A DNA stretch of 64,000 nucleotides, from NCBI RefSeq assembly GCF_011290485.1, contig NZ_CP048029.1:1116001-1180000 (forward strand). Reading direction: 5' to 3'. Of the stretch, positions 47,974-56,523 are shown one piece after another (within the stretch, counting starts at the first letter, position 1; each line of letters opens with the position of its first letter). The stretch comes from Caldichromatium japonicum. GTDB taxonomy: Bacteria; Pseudomonadota; Gammaproteobacteria; Chromatiales; Chromatiaceae. The position numbers and the translations under genes are program-made. The notes under the pieces were generated by a model. It made no database searches and was not told where the DNA came from. It worked only from the letters and a program-made list of their open reading frames with translations.

Positions 47974-48516
47974 ATGTCTCTCTCAGACGCGCGCTACCGC
48001 TTGCCTTTGTTCCTCATCCTGACAAGCACCCTGGTTATGGGCTGCGCCTCGACTTCCAAGCCGAATGCGAGTGAAGGTCAAAGCGCCACCAGCACCTCTC
48101 CTCCGGCTGGATGGCAGTCCGCCACCCGGCCCCTGGGCAGCGAGCGTCCAGGGGCCTTGCGCCCTTGGGAGGACCCGTCTAGCCCTCTCTATGAGCGCAC
48201 CATCTATTTCGACTATGACACCGCCCAGATCAAGCCCGAATATGTGAATCTGATCCGTAGCCATGCCCGCTATCTCGGTGATCATCCCGATCTGCGGGTG
48301 ACCCTGGAGGGCCATACCGACGAACGTGGGACGCGTGAATACAACCTGGCGCTTGGCGACCGACGCGCCGAGGCGGTGCACCAATTCATGCTCTCCGAAG
48401 GGGTTCGGCCCAAGCAGCTTGCAACCCTCAGCTATGGAGAGGAGCGTCCCTCCGATCCAGGGCATACGGAACAGTCCTGGCGTCTCAATCGCCGAGTCTT
48501 CATCCAATACTATTGA
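47974..48516 (+). CDS. pal: Peptidoglycan-associated lipoprotein Pal, stop codon supplied by IS630
   Basis: 180 residues. A signal peptide with lipobox LVMGC (Cys about 24) is followed by a linker and an OmpA-like peptidoglycan-binding domain: TIYFDYDTAQIKPEYVNLIR, TLEGHTDERGTREYNLALGD, and the closing LNRRVFIQYY. Pal anchors the outer membrane to peptidoglycan. The last codons are TAC TAT TGA, and TTGA belongs to the IS630 end (48513). Without the element the reading would be TAC TAA, ending ...FIQY as in other Pal proteins, so the insertion adds one Tyr and replaces the stop. Confidence 0.95.
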   Translation: MSLSDARYRLPLFLILTSTLVMGCASTSKPNASEGQSATSTSPPAGWQSATRPLGSERPGALRPWEDPSSPLYERTIYFDYDTAQIKPEYVNLIRSHARYLGDHPDLRVTLEGHTDERGTREYNLALGDRRAEAVHQFMLSEGVRPKQLATLSYGEERPSDPGHTEQSWRLNRRVFIQYY

Positions 48517-49234
48517 TAAGAAACACATGCTTTTGAAATTGAGTGAGCTGTCCTGATGTCGTGGGCATGGAAAGACGAGACATGAGATTGCTGCCGTTTG
48601 CGGCGCGCGAAGAGCGGCGGCGTGGCTGGAGGTATGAAGCGATAGGCGCGCAGAGGGGATTGTTGGGCGCAGGGGTGTTCGACATCTGCAAACGCTATGG
48701 GCGCGAAGGGGCCCAAGGGCTCAAGGACGAGAAGCGGGCGCTCTTATGCGCCGGCGATCAAGACGCCCGAGATTCGCGTCACGCACCGTCGCGAAGGCCT
48801 GTCGGTGATCTCGACGCTGACCAACCGCGGCAAGGTGCGTCGGAAGGTGTTCGCGGGGGCGATGAACGCCGACATCCTGATCGACTTCATGAAGCGGCTC
48901 GTCAAGGACGCCAGGGGCAAGAAGATCTTCCTCATCCTCGACAACCTGCGCGTGCATCACACCAAGCCAGTCAAGGCGTGGCTGGCTGCATGCGCCAATC
49001 AAATCGAGGCCTCCTCCCTCCCCCCCTACAGCCCAGCACTGAACCCCAACGAGATGCTCAAGGCCACCATCACCGCGCAGGCGCCCTCCCGCGCCAAGGG
49101 CGATCTGAAGAAGGCGACCGTCAGCCACCTGCGCCGCCTTCTCAATTCCCCCCAACGCATCATGCGCTACTTCCAGCATCCCAAGCTCCATGATGCCGCG
49201 TAATAGTAATATAAGTTCATTGGTTTCGGATCAA
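48513..49234 (+). mobile_element. Defective IS630-family insertion sequence, copy 2 (722 bp)
   Basis: The ends are TTGATAAGAAACACATGC at 48513 and, inverted, TTGATCCGAAACCAATGAAC ending at 49234. They match copy 1 (11199-12110) in opposite orientation. It lies in the pal stop codon: TA at 48511-48512 precedes it, and no TA follows it. It separates pal from cpoB, which is normally next in the operon, and could be polar. A 5-base stretch near 49205-49215 (TAATA-type) differs from copy 1. Confidence 0.92.
48567..49203 (+). pseudogene. IS630-family transposase, large internal deletion
   Basis: The N-terminus is intact through the HTH region (MERRDMRLLPFAAREERRRG ... FDICKRYGREGAQGLKDEKR). It then jumps at GCGGGCGCTCTTATGCG (about 48736-48756) to the C-terminal half (RSYAPAIKTPEIRV), with a frame change. 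About 100 codons are lost, including the first DDE Asp; the shared GGGCGCTCT suggests deletion by short homology. The later catalytic region (ILDNLRVHH, LNPNEML) remains. Copy 1 keeps the middle part that is missing here but lacks other segments, so the two are independent deletion derivatives. Confidence 0.88.
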
Positions 49235-49248
49235 AAAGGTAAACAGCG

Positions 49249-50088
49249 ATGAATGGCTTGCTTCGCCTGTCGGCCTTGATCCTGGGAGGCATGGGTATCA
49301 TGCAAGGTCCGTCCCGTGTCTGGGCCGCCGAACCTGAGATCGAGGCGCGGCTCGGGCGTTTGGAACGGATCATCGAGAATCAAAGCGGCGCAGAGCTCTT
49401 GCTCCAGATGCAGCAGCTACAGGGCGAGATGCAGGCGCTGCGCGGAATGGTCGAACAGCAAGGCATCGAGATCGAGCGGCTCAAGCGCCAGCAGCGCGAT
49501 CAATTCCTGGATCTAAATGCCCCCCGTTTGCAGTCGGGCGCGCGTGCGCCCCAGACTCCCAATACGCCGTCAGATCCTAGCGCCGATAAGGGTGACCAGC
49601 CAGCACCTAGCATCGCTCCCGAACCGGCAGTCCTCCCGGTTGAACCGGCTGCCCCCAATCCGAGCGGTATCCCTGCCTTGCCTCAGCCGGAAACCGCCCA
49701 GGGCGACGAACGCGCGCTCTATACCCAGGCGTTTAACCAATTCAAGGAACGCCGCTATCCAGAGGCCAAGGCCGCCCTTGCCGAATATCTGCGCCGCTAT
49801 CCCCAGGGCAGCTATGCCGATGGCGCCCGTTATTGGCTGGCCGAAACCGAGTATGCGCTGCGCGACTATCCCGCCGCCCTGGCTGAATATGAACGCCTGA
49901 TCCAGCAATACCCAGCGAGCACAAAGGCGCCGGGTGCCTTGCTCAAGATCGGGCTGATCCATGATGAGCAGCGCCAACCCGAACAGGCGCGGTCCGTCCT
50001 GGAACGGCTGATCCGCGATTACCCCAACGCCCCTGAGGCCAAACTGGCGCGCGACCGCTTGCAGCGCGCGGCTCGTAGCGGTCGCTAG
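49249..50088 (+). CDS. cpoB: Cell division coordinator CpoB (YbgF)
   Basis: 279 residues. A signal peptide (MNGLLRLSALILGGMGIMQG, cut near VWA-A) is followed by a coiled-coil (about 30-95, EIEARLGRLERIIENQSGAE onward), a Pro-rich linker and TPR repeats (ALYTQAFNQFKERRYPEAKA, YWLAETEYALRDYPAALAEY, LLKIGLIHDEQRQPEQARSV). CpoB binds TolA and tunes PBP1B activity at the septum. It is the usual last tol-pal gene, here separated from pal by IS630. The ATG lies only 15 bases after the element, so its transcription may depend on read-through or IS-borne signals. Confidence 0.94.
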   Translation: MNGLLRLSALILGGMGIMQGPSRVWAAEPEIEARLGRLERIIENQSGAELLLQMQQLQGEMQALRGMVEQQGIEIERLKRQQRDQFLDLNAPRLQSGARAPQTPNTPSDPSADKGDQPAPSIAPEPAVLPVEPAAPNPSGIPALPQPETAQGDERALYTQAFNQFKERRYPEAKAALAEYLRRYPQGSYADGARYWLAETEYALRDYPAALAEYERLIQQYPASTKAPGALLKIGLIHDEQRQPEQARSVLERLIRDYPNAPEAKLARDRLQRAARSGR

Positions 50089-50120
50089 GGCCTTCGTGTG
50101 AGTGATGACTAAGACCGAAG

Positions 50121-51368
50121 ATGACCGAACTATTGCCATCCATTAGTGTCGATAAGCTGCGGGTCGGGCTCTATATCCATCTTGATCTGAACTGGATCCA
50201 GCACCCTTTTCTCCTGAGTCACTTCAAGATCGAGTCCGAGAGGCAGATCGAGGCGATTCGCGACCTCGGCCTCAAGGAGGTGCGCTGGTCACCTGAGCTG
50301 AGCGATCCAGAGCCGACCAGCGGCGCCACAAAAAGGCTATCGGCTGGCCCCGTGGCCGCTGCCTCCACCCACCTGCCTGCGCGTGTGCTTACAGATGATG
50401 AGCTCAGCCTGTTGCGTTGCGAGCGCAAGTTTGCCGAAGCGGCCCAATCGCTGCGCGAGATCTTCAAGATCGTCCTTACCCAGCCGCAGCAAGCACGCGA
50501 ACAGGCCGAACAGCTCACCTATAAACTGCTCGGTGAATTGGCGGATCATAGCGAATTCTATATCCGTCTGCTCCCGGAACAGGCTGGCGATCACTCGGCA
50601 CTACATGGGATCAATGTCGCGACCATCACCTTATTGCTCAGCCAGCGCTTGGGTCTCGATCAGGATGCTCGGAAGCGACTGACCCTGGCGGCGCTGGCGC
50701 ATGACATCGGCAAGGTAAAATTGCCCGAACGTCTGCGCTGGTATAGCAGTGATTTCAATGGCTCTGAGTGTAAGCTCTTCCAGCAGCATGTCGAATACGG
50801 GGTAGCTCTGGCCGAAAGCATGGGCCTGGATGCACAGATCTGCACCTTAATCGCCCAGCATCATGAGTATGTAGATGGTTCAGGTTTTCCACGCGGGCTC
50901 AAGAGCGAGGAGATCAGCCGCGATGCCCGCATCCTGTCGCTGGTCAATCAGTATGACAAACTGTGCAATCCGAACAATCCGGTCGAGGCAGTGACCCCGC
51001 ATCAGGCGCTGGCGCTGATGTTCGCCCAGTCGCGCTCTAAGTTTGATCCTCAGATCCTATCGGTCTTTATCCGGATGCTGGGGGTCTACCCGCCGGGCTC
51101 GGTTGTGCTCCTGAGCAATGGTCGCCATGCCCTGGTGGTCTCGGTCAATGCCGCGCGCCCACTCAAGCCGCGGGTGTTGATCCATAAGCCCTGGATACCG
51201 CGCGAGGCAGCGCAGGTAACCGATCTGGAGGAGCGCCCAGATCTCAGTATCCGCCAAAGCCTAAAACCTACCCAACTACCGCGGGCAGCGTTCCAATATC
51301 TCCTGCCCCGTCAGCGGATCTGCTATTTCTTTGAGCGCGCGTGTGCGATCGACGACCGATCCTCCTAG
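50121..51368 (+). CDS. HD-GYP domain protein with DUF3391-like N-terminus
   Basis: 415 residues. The N-terminus (SVDKLRVGLYIHLDLNWIQH) resembles DUF3391. The HD-GYP domain has LAHDIGKVKLPERL (HD near residue 191) and HHEYVDGSGFPRGLKSEEIS (near 246), where the GYP signature reads GFP. Other metal-site His residues (HGINVATIT, FQQHVEYG) are conserved. It is a predicted cytoplasmic cyclic-di-GMP phosphodiesterase. It lies 32 bases after cpoB and 50 bases before a GGDEF-EAL gene, so a c-di-GMP module follows the Tol-Pal operon. Confidence 0.92.
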   Translation: MTELLPSISVDKLRVGLYIHLDLNWIQHPFLLSHFKIESERQIEAIRDLGLKEVRWSPELSDPEPTSGATKRLSAGPVAAASTHLPARVLTDDELSLLRCERKFAEAAQSLREIFKIVLTQPQQAREQAEQLTYKLLGELADHSEFYIRLLPEQAGDHSALHGINVATITLLLSQRLGLDQDARKRLTLAALAHDIGKVKLPERLRWYSSDFNGSECKLFQQHVEYGVALAESMGLDAQICTLIAQHHEYVDGSGFPRGLKSEEISRDARILSLVNQYDKLCNPNNPVEAVTPHQALALMFAQSRSKFDPQILSVFIRMLGVYPPGSVVLLSNGRHALVVSVNAARPLKPRVLIHKPWIPREAAQVTDLEERPDLSIRQSLKPTQLPRAAFQYLLPRQRICYFFERACAIDDRSS

Positions 51369-51418
51369 ATATTCTCACGTAATCACCTCAATCGGGCCAA
51401 GCTCAAGGAGTTCATATC

Positions 51419-53863
51419 ATGACGCTTGCAGGCTCGCATGCGGGACTCGCCTTTGCCCAAATACTCATTGATGAATTGATCGAGGCTGTCTGGCTGGTTG
51501 ATCCCCAAAACGCATGCCTGATCGCGGTCAACCGTGCTGCCCTAGATCTCTTTGGCCTGTGCCGCGAGAAACTGGTCGGCCGCCACGTCACTGAGCTCGT
51601 CTATACCCCAGAAGACCTCTTTTTCTGGGAGGATGCCCTGAGCGGACGTGCTGAGACCTTGCTCTCCAAGACCCTCATACGCCGACAGGATGCCACCCTG
51701 GTGGAGGTCTTGCGACGGGTAGGGCGGCTCAATTGGGGGGCAGAAGGGGAGTTCTATCTGGTCTGTTTTTTCGATCAGAGTGAGCGTTATGCCGCGGAAA
51801 ACGAGCTCGAAAAACTGGTCTCTGAACTGCGCGCCACCCTCGAATCGAGCGCCGACGGTATCTTGGTGACCGATCTCCATGGGGCGATCCGCAGTTTCAA
51901 CCGGCGTTTTGCCGAGCTCTGGGAGCTGCCCAATGAGCTGCTGACCGAACGCAACGACAGCGCGATCTATGACTGGATGCTGGCCAAGGTTAAAAATGCC
52001 GAAGATTATGCCCGCCGCTTGGCGGAGATCGCCTCAGATCCACTGGTCAAATCGACGGACATGTTGATCTTTCGCAGCGGTCGGGTCTTAGAGCGGACCA
52101 CGGTACCCCAATATTCCCGCGGCTGTCCCATCGGGCGGGTCTATTCATTCACCGACATAACCCAGCGCCTCAAGCATGAGCAGGAGCTCAGATTGGCGGC
52201 ACAGGTCTTCGCCTCCAGCCTCGATGCCATCTTGATTACAGATCCCGAGCTGCACATCCTGACCCTCAATCCCGCCGCTTCCCAGTTGATCGGACAAGAC
52301 AGCGCCTCGCTGATTGGTCAAAGGATCGATCAGATCCTGCAGCTGTGGTCAGGGTCGGCCGCGGAATCCGAGATCTGCCGCTTGCTCGAACAGACAGCCC
52401 ATTGGCAGGGTGAGCTGAACTATCGCCATCCCGATGGCCGTGAATTGGTCTGCCTGGCCTCGCTGGTTCGGGTGATGGATGCGGTCGGGTCGGTCGCTCA
52501 TTACCTTGTCTTCGTCAAGGACCTCTCCGAGGTCGTCGCGGCGCGTCAATATATCGAACGTCTAGCCTTCAATGACTCGCTCACCGGACTACCCAACCGC
52601 CGGCGGCTCGATGAGCGCCTAGAGTTCAATATTCAGCTCGCCCAGCGCGCAAAATCAAGCTTTGCGGTGCTCTTCGTCGATCTCGACCGCTTCAAACATA
52701 TCAACGACTCCATGGGGCACCTCTTCGGCGATCGGGTCTTGATTAAGGTCGCTGAGCGGATCGCGCAGTGTTTGCGTCATGTCGATACCGTGGTCCGATT
52801 GGGGGGCGATGAGTTCGTCCTCATCCTACATCGCGTTGATACAAATGAGACCGAGCAGATTGCCCGTCGTTTGCTCGAATCCGTCGCCAAGCCCTTCTCG
52901 ATCGATGGGTTTGAGTTCACCCTCAGTTGCAGCATTGGGATCGCCATGTATCCGGAGGATGGCGAGACCGCAGATGAGCTGATCAAAAACGCCGACACCG
53001 CCATGTATTACATCAAGGAACGCGGGCGCAATGGCCTGTGTTTCTATCGGCGGCAGATGAACCTCCATCTGCTCGAGCGGGTGCGTCTGGATCATGCCAT
53101 GCGCGAAGCGCTGCTACGCCGTCATTTCTGGCTTGCCTACCAGCCGCAGGTCAATCTCAAAGATGGCCGGATCAAGGGCGCTGAGGCCTTGTTGCGCTGG
53201 AGCGATCCAGACCTGGGCAATCTGTCCCCTGCCCATTTCATCCCTATCGCTGAGGAAAGCGGTTTTATCGTTGCGCTCGGCGACTGGGTCTTACAGCAGG
53301 CCATTACACAGGCAGCGCGCTGGTATTGTGAGGGTTTAAGGCTCCTAGTCTCGGTCAATGTCTCGGCGGCCCAGTTTCAGCAACCTGATTTCAGTGAGCG
53401 CCTAGCACGATACCTTGCGGAGGCCAATTTGCCCCCGGACCTTTTGGAGCTTGAGCTCACCGAATCGATCCTGATCCAGAATATCGAGGAGACCCTGGAA
53501 CGGCTCCAGATCTTGGTAGGTCTGGGTGTTCGTTTGGCCATCGACGACTTTGGCACAGGCTATTCCAATCTAGCCTATCTCAAGCGTTTCCCGATCCACC
53601 GGCTCAAGATCGACCGCTCATTCGTCAGCGACATTCCGAATGATGAGAGCGATACCGTCATCGCCACAGCAGTGATTAGTCTGGCCAAGGCGCTCAATCT
53701 CCAGGTCATCGCTGAAGGGGTTGAAAACGAGACCCAGCGCCAATTTTTGCTTGAGGCTGGCTGTCATGCTTTTCAGGGCTATCTCTGCGCGCCCGCCCTG
53801 CGTCCAGAGCAGTTGGAGGCATTGATCATGCGTCTTGGGCTTGACGAACCGTCAGCGGACTGA
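51419..53863 (+). CDS. PAS-PAS-PAS-GGDEF-EAL c-di-GMP protein
   Basis: 814 residues. Three PAS-like domains (about 10-120, 135-250, 255-375) precede a GGDEF domain with LGGDEFVLIL at about 460 and an RxxD inhibitory site (RHVD) five residues upstream. An EAL domain carries GAEALLRWSDPDLG near 588, DDFGTGYSNLAYLKRFP and IAEGVENETQ. Both catalytic motifs look intact, so both diguanylate cyclase and phosphodiesterase activity are possible. No membrane helices are apparent; sensing is probably cytoplasmic through the PAS domains. Downstream bolA is convergent. Confidence 0.95.
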   Translation: MTLAGSHAGLAFAQILIDELIEAVWLVDPQNACLIAVNRAALDLFGLCREKLVGRHVTELVYTPEDLFFWEDALSGRAETLLSKTLIRRQDATLVEVLRRVGRLNWGAEGEFYLVCFFDQSERYAAENELEKLVSELRATLESSADGILVTDLHGAIRSFNRRFAELWELPNELLTERNDSAIYDWMLAKVKNAEDYARRLAEIASDPLVKSTDMLIFRSGRVLERTTVPQYSRGCPIGRVYSFTDITQRLKHEQELRLAAQVFASSLDAILITDPELHILTLNPAASQLIGQDSASLIGQRIDQILQLWSGSAAESEICRLLEQTAHWQGELNYRHPDGRELVCLASLVRVMDAVGSVAHYLVFVKDLSEVVAARQYIERLAFNDSLTGLPNRRRLDERLEFNIQLAQRAKSSFAVLFVDLDRFKHINDSMGHLFGDRVLIKVAERIAQCLRHVDTVVRLGGDEFVLILHRVDTNETEQIARRLLESVAKPFSIDGFEFTLSCSIGIAMYPEDGETADELIKNADTAMYYIKERGRNGLCFYRRQMNLHLLERVRLDHAMREALLRRHFWLAYQPQVNLKDGRIKGAEALLRWSDPDLGNLSPAHFIPIAEESGFIVALGDWVLQQAITQAARWYCEGLRLLVSVNVSAAQFQQPDFSERLARYLAEANLPPDLLELELTESILIQNIEETLERLQILVGLGVRLAIDDFGTGYSNLAYLKRFPIHRLKIDRSFVSDIPNDESDTVIATAVISLAKALNLQVIAEGVENETQRQFLLEAGCHAFQGYLCAPALRPEQLEALIMRLGLDEPSAD

Positions 53864-53927
53864 ACAACCTAGGCGCTGTCGGAGGCCCTGTATCCAGCTC
53901 GCCGCAGCCCAGTGAAGGACCTAGGTC

Positions 53928-54245
53928 TTAGCCGTTTGATCCGCCGAGACAAGGAGGCGACTCGGGTGCGCCGCCGCGCGCCTGCCATTCTTCCGGCGTC
54001 CAGGTATGCATGGTCAGGGCATGCAGCCCCTGCTTGAATTCGTCGGCCAGTAGCTCGTTGATTTGCCGATGACGTTCGAGCAGCGATATCCCCGCAAATG
54101 CCGCGCTCACTACTAAAAGCTTGAAATGCGACTCGGCCTCGGTGGGCACGGCGTGCATATAGCTTTCATCGGCTACGTCAAGATAGACCGGCGACAGTGC
54201 CTCCTGGAGACGTTGTTCGATACGCTGTTTACGGTTCATCTGCAT
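53928..54245 (-). CDS. bolA: BolA-family protein
   Basis: 105 residues from the ATG at 54245 (MQMNRKQRIEQRLQEALSPV), with an AGGGC stretch about 8 bases upstream; an ATG at 54239 is two codons later. The BolA fold is shown by DVADESYMHAVPTEAESHFK and the FAGISLLERHRQINELLADE helix with the conserved His pair. BolA proteins pair with monothiol glutaredoxins in Fe-S trafficking and act in stress morphology. The start lies 12 bases from the end of a degenerate TnpB gene, so the IS607 relic may have replaced its upstream control region. Confidence 0.9.
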   Translation of the reverse strand: MQMNRKQRIEQRLQEALSPVYLDVADESYMHAVPTEAESHFKLLVVSAAFAGISLLERHRQINELLADEFKQGLHALTMHTWTPEEWQARGGAPESPPCLGGSNG

Positions 54246-54256
54246 GAGATCTGCCC

Positions 54257-55400
54257 TCAAGAAAGTGCGCAAACAGGCGCACTGTGCTCTTCCTGCCCCG
54301 AATGCGGAGCGCATTCGTCTCTGACAGGCGTGACTTTCCCGACTACGGCAGAGACCCTCTCTGCTGTAGCGCCGCCGTTACCGGACGGACTCGCCACGGG
54401 TAGGGCAGTTGCGGTTGCCAGCCGTTTGAGATTGAGCGCGGCATTGATGTCCCGATCATGGCGCGTGCCGCATTGAGGACACGTCCATTCCCGATCCTTC
54501 AACGCCAACATCTCATTCTCCCAACCACAGACCGAACACAGGCGGCTGCTCGGATCCCAGCGATCAGCTAAAACCAACCAGACGCCGTAGCATTTCCCCT
54601 TGTATTCCATCTGCAAGCAGAACATGCCAAAGCCCAGGTCGCTGATGGCGCGGGCAAGCCGTTCGTTCGCCAGCATGCCCTTGACGTTCAAATCCTCAAT
54701 CACCACCCCTTGGTTTTCGCGGCAGAGCCGGGTCGTGAGCTTATGTGTGAAGTCCGCTCGGACATTGGCAATGCGTGCGTGCAGCCTTGCCAACATCGCA
54801 GAGGATTTCCTTCGATTCTTCAAGATCGGAAGCCTCGTGCCTTTTGCCAGTCTGGCACTTGGCGCAAACCCAGCCCCGACCTTGGCCGCCTCAACCTTGC
54901 AAGAAAGGCGTCTGCCTCGAATCCTGAGACAACGAAGCGCAGAGGAGATTCAACAGACTCGCCATTGGAAAGCCTGGCCGCCGCCTCAACGCCCAGGTCA
55001 ACACCAGTCGTTTCATGCGCCTGAGATAGAACGCAGCATCGACCACTTCAACCTGAACGGCGACGAACCAGCGTCCGCAGTACGCGAAACGGTCGCACCA
55101 AGAATCTTGCCATCGAAGCACAACGCCTCGGTCATGGCGACCTCACCGCTCTTGGGCAGGCAAATGGTCTTGTCCGAGACGCGGAACTTGTCGTTAGCAA
55201 CATAGAAGCTATCGTGGCACCGGCCTTTCTTCTTGAACTGAAGCGCGTGAGCCTTCTTTCCGGCCTTGATATCGGCAAAGAATCGATCCCAGGCTTTGGC
55301 AAGATCGGCAAACGGTTGGGCATGGGCATCAATCCGCGTTGGCTCTGATACCTTACTGCGCAAGCCAATCAACTCGCGGATTTGTGCCTCGCGACTGTTC
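54257..55400 (-). pseudogene. TnpB (OrfB) RNA-guided nuclease, multiply frameshifted
   Basis: Fragments in order: AQIRELIGLRSKVSEPTRID then FKKKGRCHDSFYVANDKFRV in one frame; WFVAVQVEVVDAA in a second; TGVDLGVEAAARLSNGESV (RuvC-I Asp) in a third; and from about 54823 a 188-codon run with VVIEDLNVKGM (RuvC-II Glu), the zinc ribbon CSVCGW...CPQCG and RHDRDINAALNLKR (RuvC-III Asp). All catalytic residues exist but no single frame joins them, so the protein is dead. The N-terminal part of a full-length TnpB is missing. Confidence 0.85.
54264..54316 (-). other. Two hairpins at the 3' end of the TnpB relic
   Basis: AGTGCGC (54264-54270) pairs with GCGCACT (54277-54283), and GAATGCG (54300-54306) pairs with CGCATTC (54310-54316); both stems are perfect 7-bp. 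They overlap the tnpB 3' end, where omega RNAs are encoded in TnpB elements, and lie just upstream of the bolA start. They could be an omega-RNA remnant, a terminator, or both. Confidence 0.5.
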
Positions 55401-55506
55401 GCGCCACCAGGATCAAACCCCCTTCGCGCTCCCAGCGTTGCAAGGTCTTGACCAAGACGCCAAGCCGCTTCGCCGCCTTGCCTGTGCCCATCATCGCGCT
55501 TTCCAT
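55369..55506 (-). pseudogene. N-terminal fragment of an IS607 serine recombinase
   Basis: 45 codons from the ATG at 55506 (MESAMMGTGKAAKRLGVLVK) to TGA at 55369-55371. GKAAKRLGVxVKTLQRWEREG is the MerR-like DNA-binding start of IS607 TnpA. The catalytic resolvase domain with its active Ser is absent, and TnpB sequence begins in another frame right at this point, indicating an internal deletion. Confidence 0.7.
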
Positions 55507-55577
55507 GTGGAAAATTATCCACTATCACGCACAGCTTGTAATACTAGGGTTGGCTCCATCGTTTGGGGGTTGGGGCC

Positions 55578-56432
55578 TCAATCTGTCCCGTACTCGATAT
55601 GCTCGACGAGCAGCCAGGCGCGCGCTGTGTCCAGGAGCTGCTGCTGAGCATCCTGGGTGCGCTCGTCATTAAGCTGCTCGCGTTCGACCGACTCCAGGCG
55701 CCCATAGAGACTTAGGCGCAGATGTTCAAGGGTACGCACATGCAGCCTGAGGTCAACCAACAGACGTGCCAGCTCGCCGTGCGTTGGCGCCACATCGAAC
55801 AGCTCGAATAATCGGTTGATCGCTGCGAACACTGCCTCGGCCTCTGGACCCAAGCCGAAATCGGCGGGTTGAAAGGGGGTGCGGCGGTCGGGGAGCCGCC
55901 CGATCCAGAGGCGAAAGCCTTCCTTGCGTAGGCTGTGATAGATCGGCGCCTTCGAGATCAGGATGACGAACAGATGCCTGGGGTTGGCGACATAGGGGGC
56001 GCCGCGCACCTCCCAGATCCCCTCTTTGATCAGGCGATAAAGACGCAGATGCTCACGAAAATCGGCGGCCTGCAATTGATCGACGATCAGCGCTGTTGGC
56101 TCCCCTTCGCTGTGGGCGCAGGCCTCGCTCACCACCCGATCGAGCGGCTCGATCGGCGGCTCCATGCGCCCTAGCTCATCGCGGGTCGGCGGAAGGATGA
56201 CATCGGGCAATGGGGGATGGGTATCGGTAAAGTCGTGATACAGGATCTGGGGATAGTCGAGCGCACGCGCCAGCGCCACAGCGAAGGCCGTCTTGCGGCG
56301 CTCGCCATCGCCCTCGATGTTTAAAAGCCGGATGCCGGTATAGGGGGTAGCGAATAGACAACGGACCAGATAGTCGTAGTCGTCGTTCGATTCAAACCCG
56401 TATTCGGCAAGCTTGGCGCTTAAGGCTGACAT
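55578..56432 (-). CDS. P-loop-like protein with degenerate Walker A, unknown function
   Basis: 284 residues from the ATG at 56432 (MSALSAKLAEYGFESNDDYD). A Walker-A-like segment IEGDGERRKTAFAVALARAL lacks the normal GxxxxGK(S/T) spacing, and a hydrophobic strand TALIVDQLQAAD looks like Walker B with Asp but no following acidic residue. The middle part (PRHLFVILISKAPIYHSLRK) suggests an AAA-like fold; the C-terminus is helical. I do not recognise a family. It stands alone beside the IS607 relic, minus strand, with about 90 bases to the ankyrin lipoprotein gene upstream. Confidence 0.7.
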   Translation of the reverse strand: MSALSAKLAEYGFESNDDYDYLVRCLFATPYTGIRLLNIEGDGERRKTAFAVALARALDYPQILYHDFTDTHPPLPDVILPPTRDELGRMEPPIEPLDRVVSEACAHSEGEPTALIVDQLQAADFREHLRLYRLIKEGIWEVRGAPYVANPRHLFVILISKAPIYHSLRKEGFRLWIGRLPDRRTPFQPADFGLGPEAEAVFAAINRLFELFDVAPTHGELARLLVDLRLHVRTLEHLRLSLYGRLESVEREQLNDERTQDAQQQLLDTARAWLLVEHIEYGTD

Positions 56433-56523
56433 GGCCTCAAGCATAATCCCATTCGCCCCGCATCCCAAGACGCCTGGCGTTTAGGGCGATGCGGCGGTGA
56501 GGGCCGTCTTCAGCCGCGCTTCC

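Larger units (their letters stand above)
54246..55540 (-). mobile_element. Degenerate IS607-like element (TnpA fragment plus broken TnpB)
   Basis: On the minus strand a 45-codon MerR-like HTH typical of IS607 serine recombinases (GKAAKRLGVLVKTLQRWERE) is followed within 30 bases by mid-portions of TnpB, so the recombinase catalytic domain has been deleted. TnpB continues in at least three frames to 54257. Two strong hairpins at 54264-54316 close the element beside bolA. Outer ends cannot be fixed from sequence alone; the coordinates span the recognisable parts. Confidence 0.75.
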
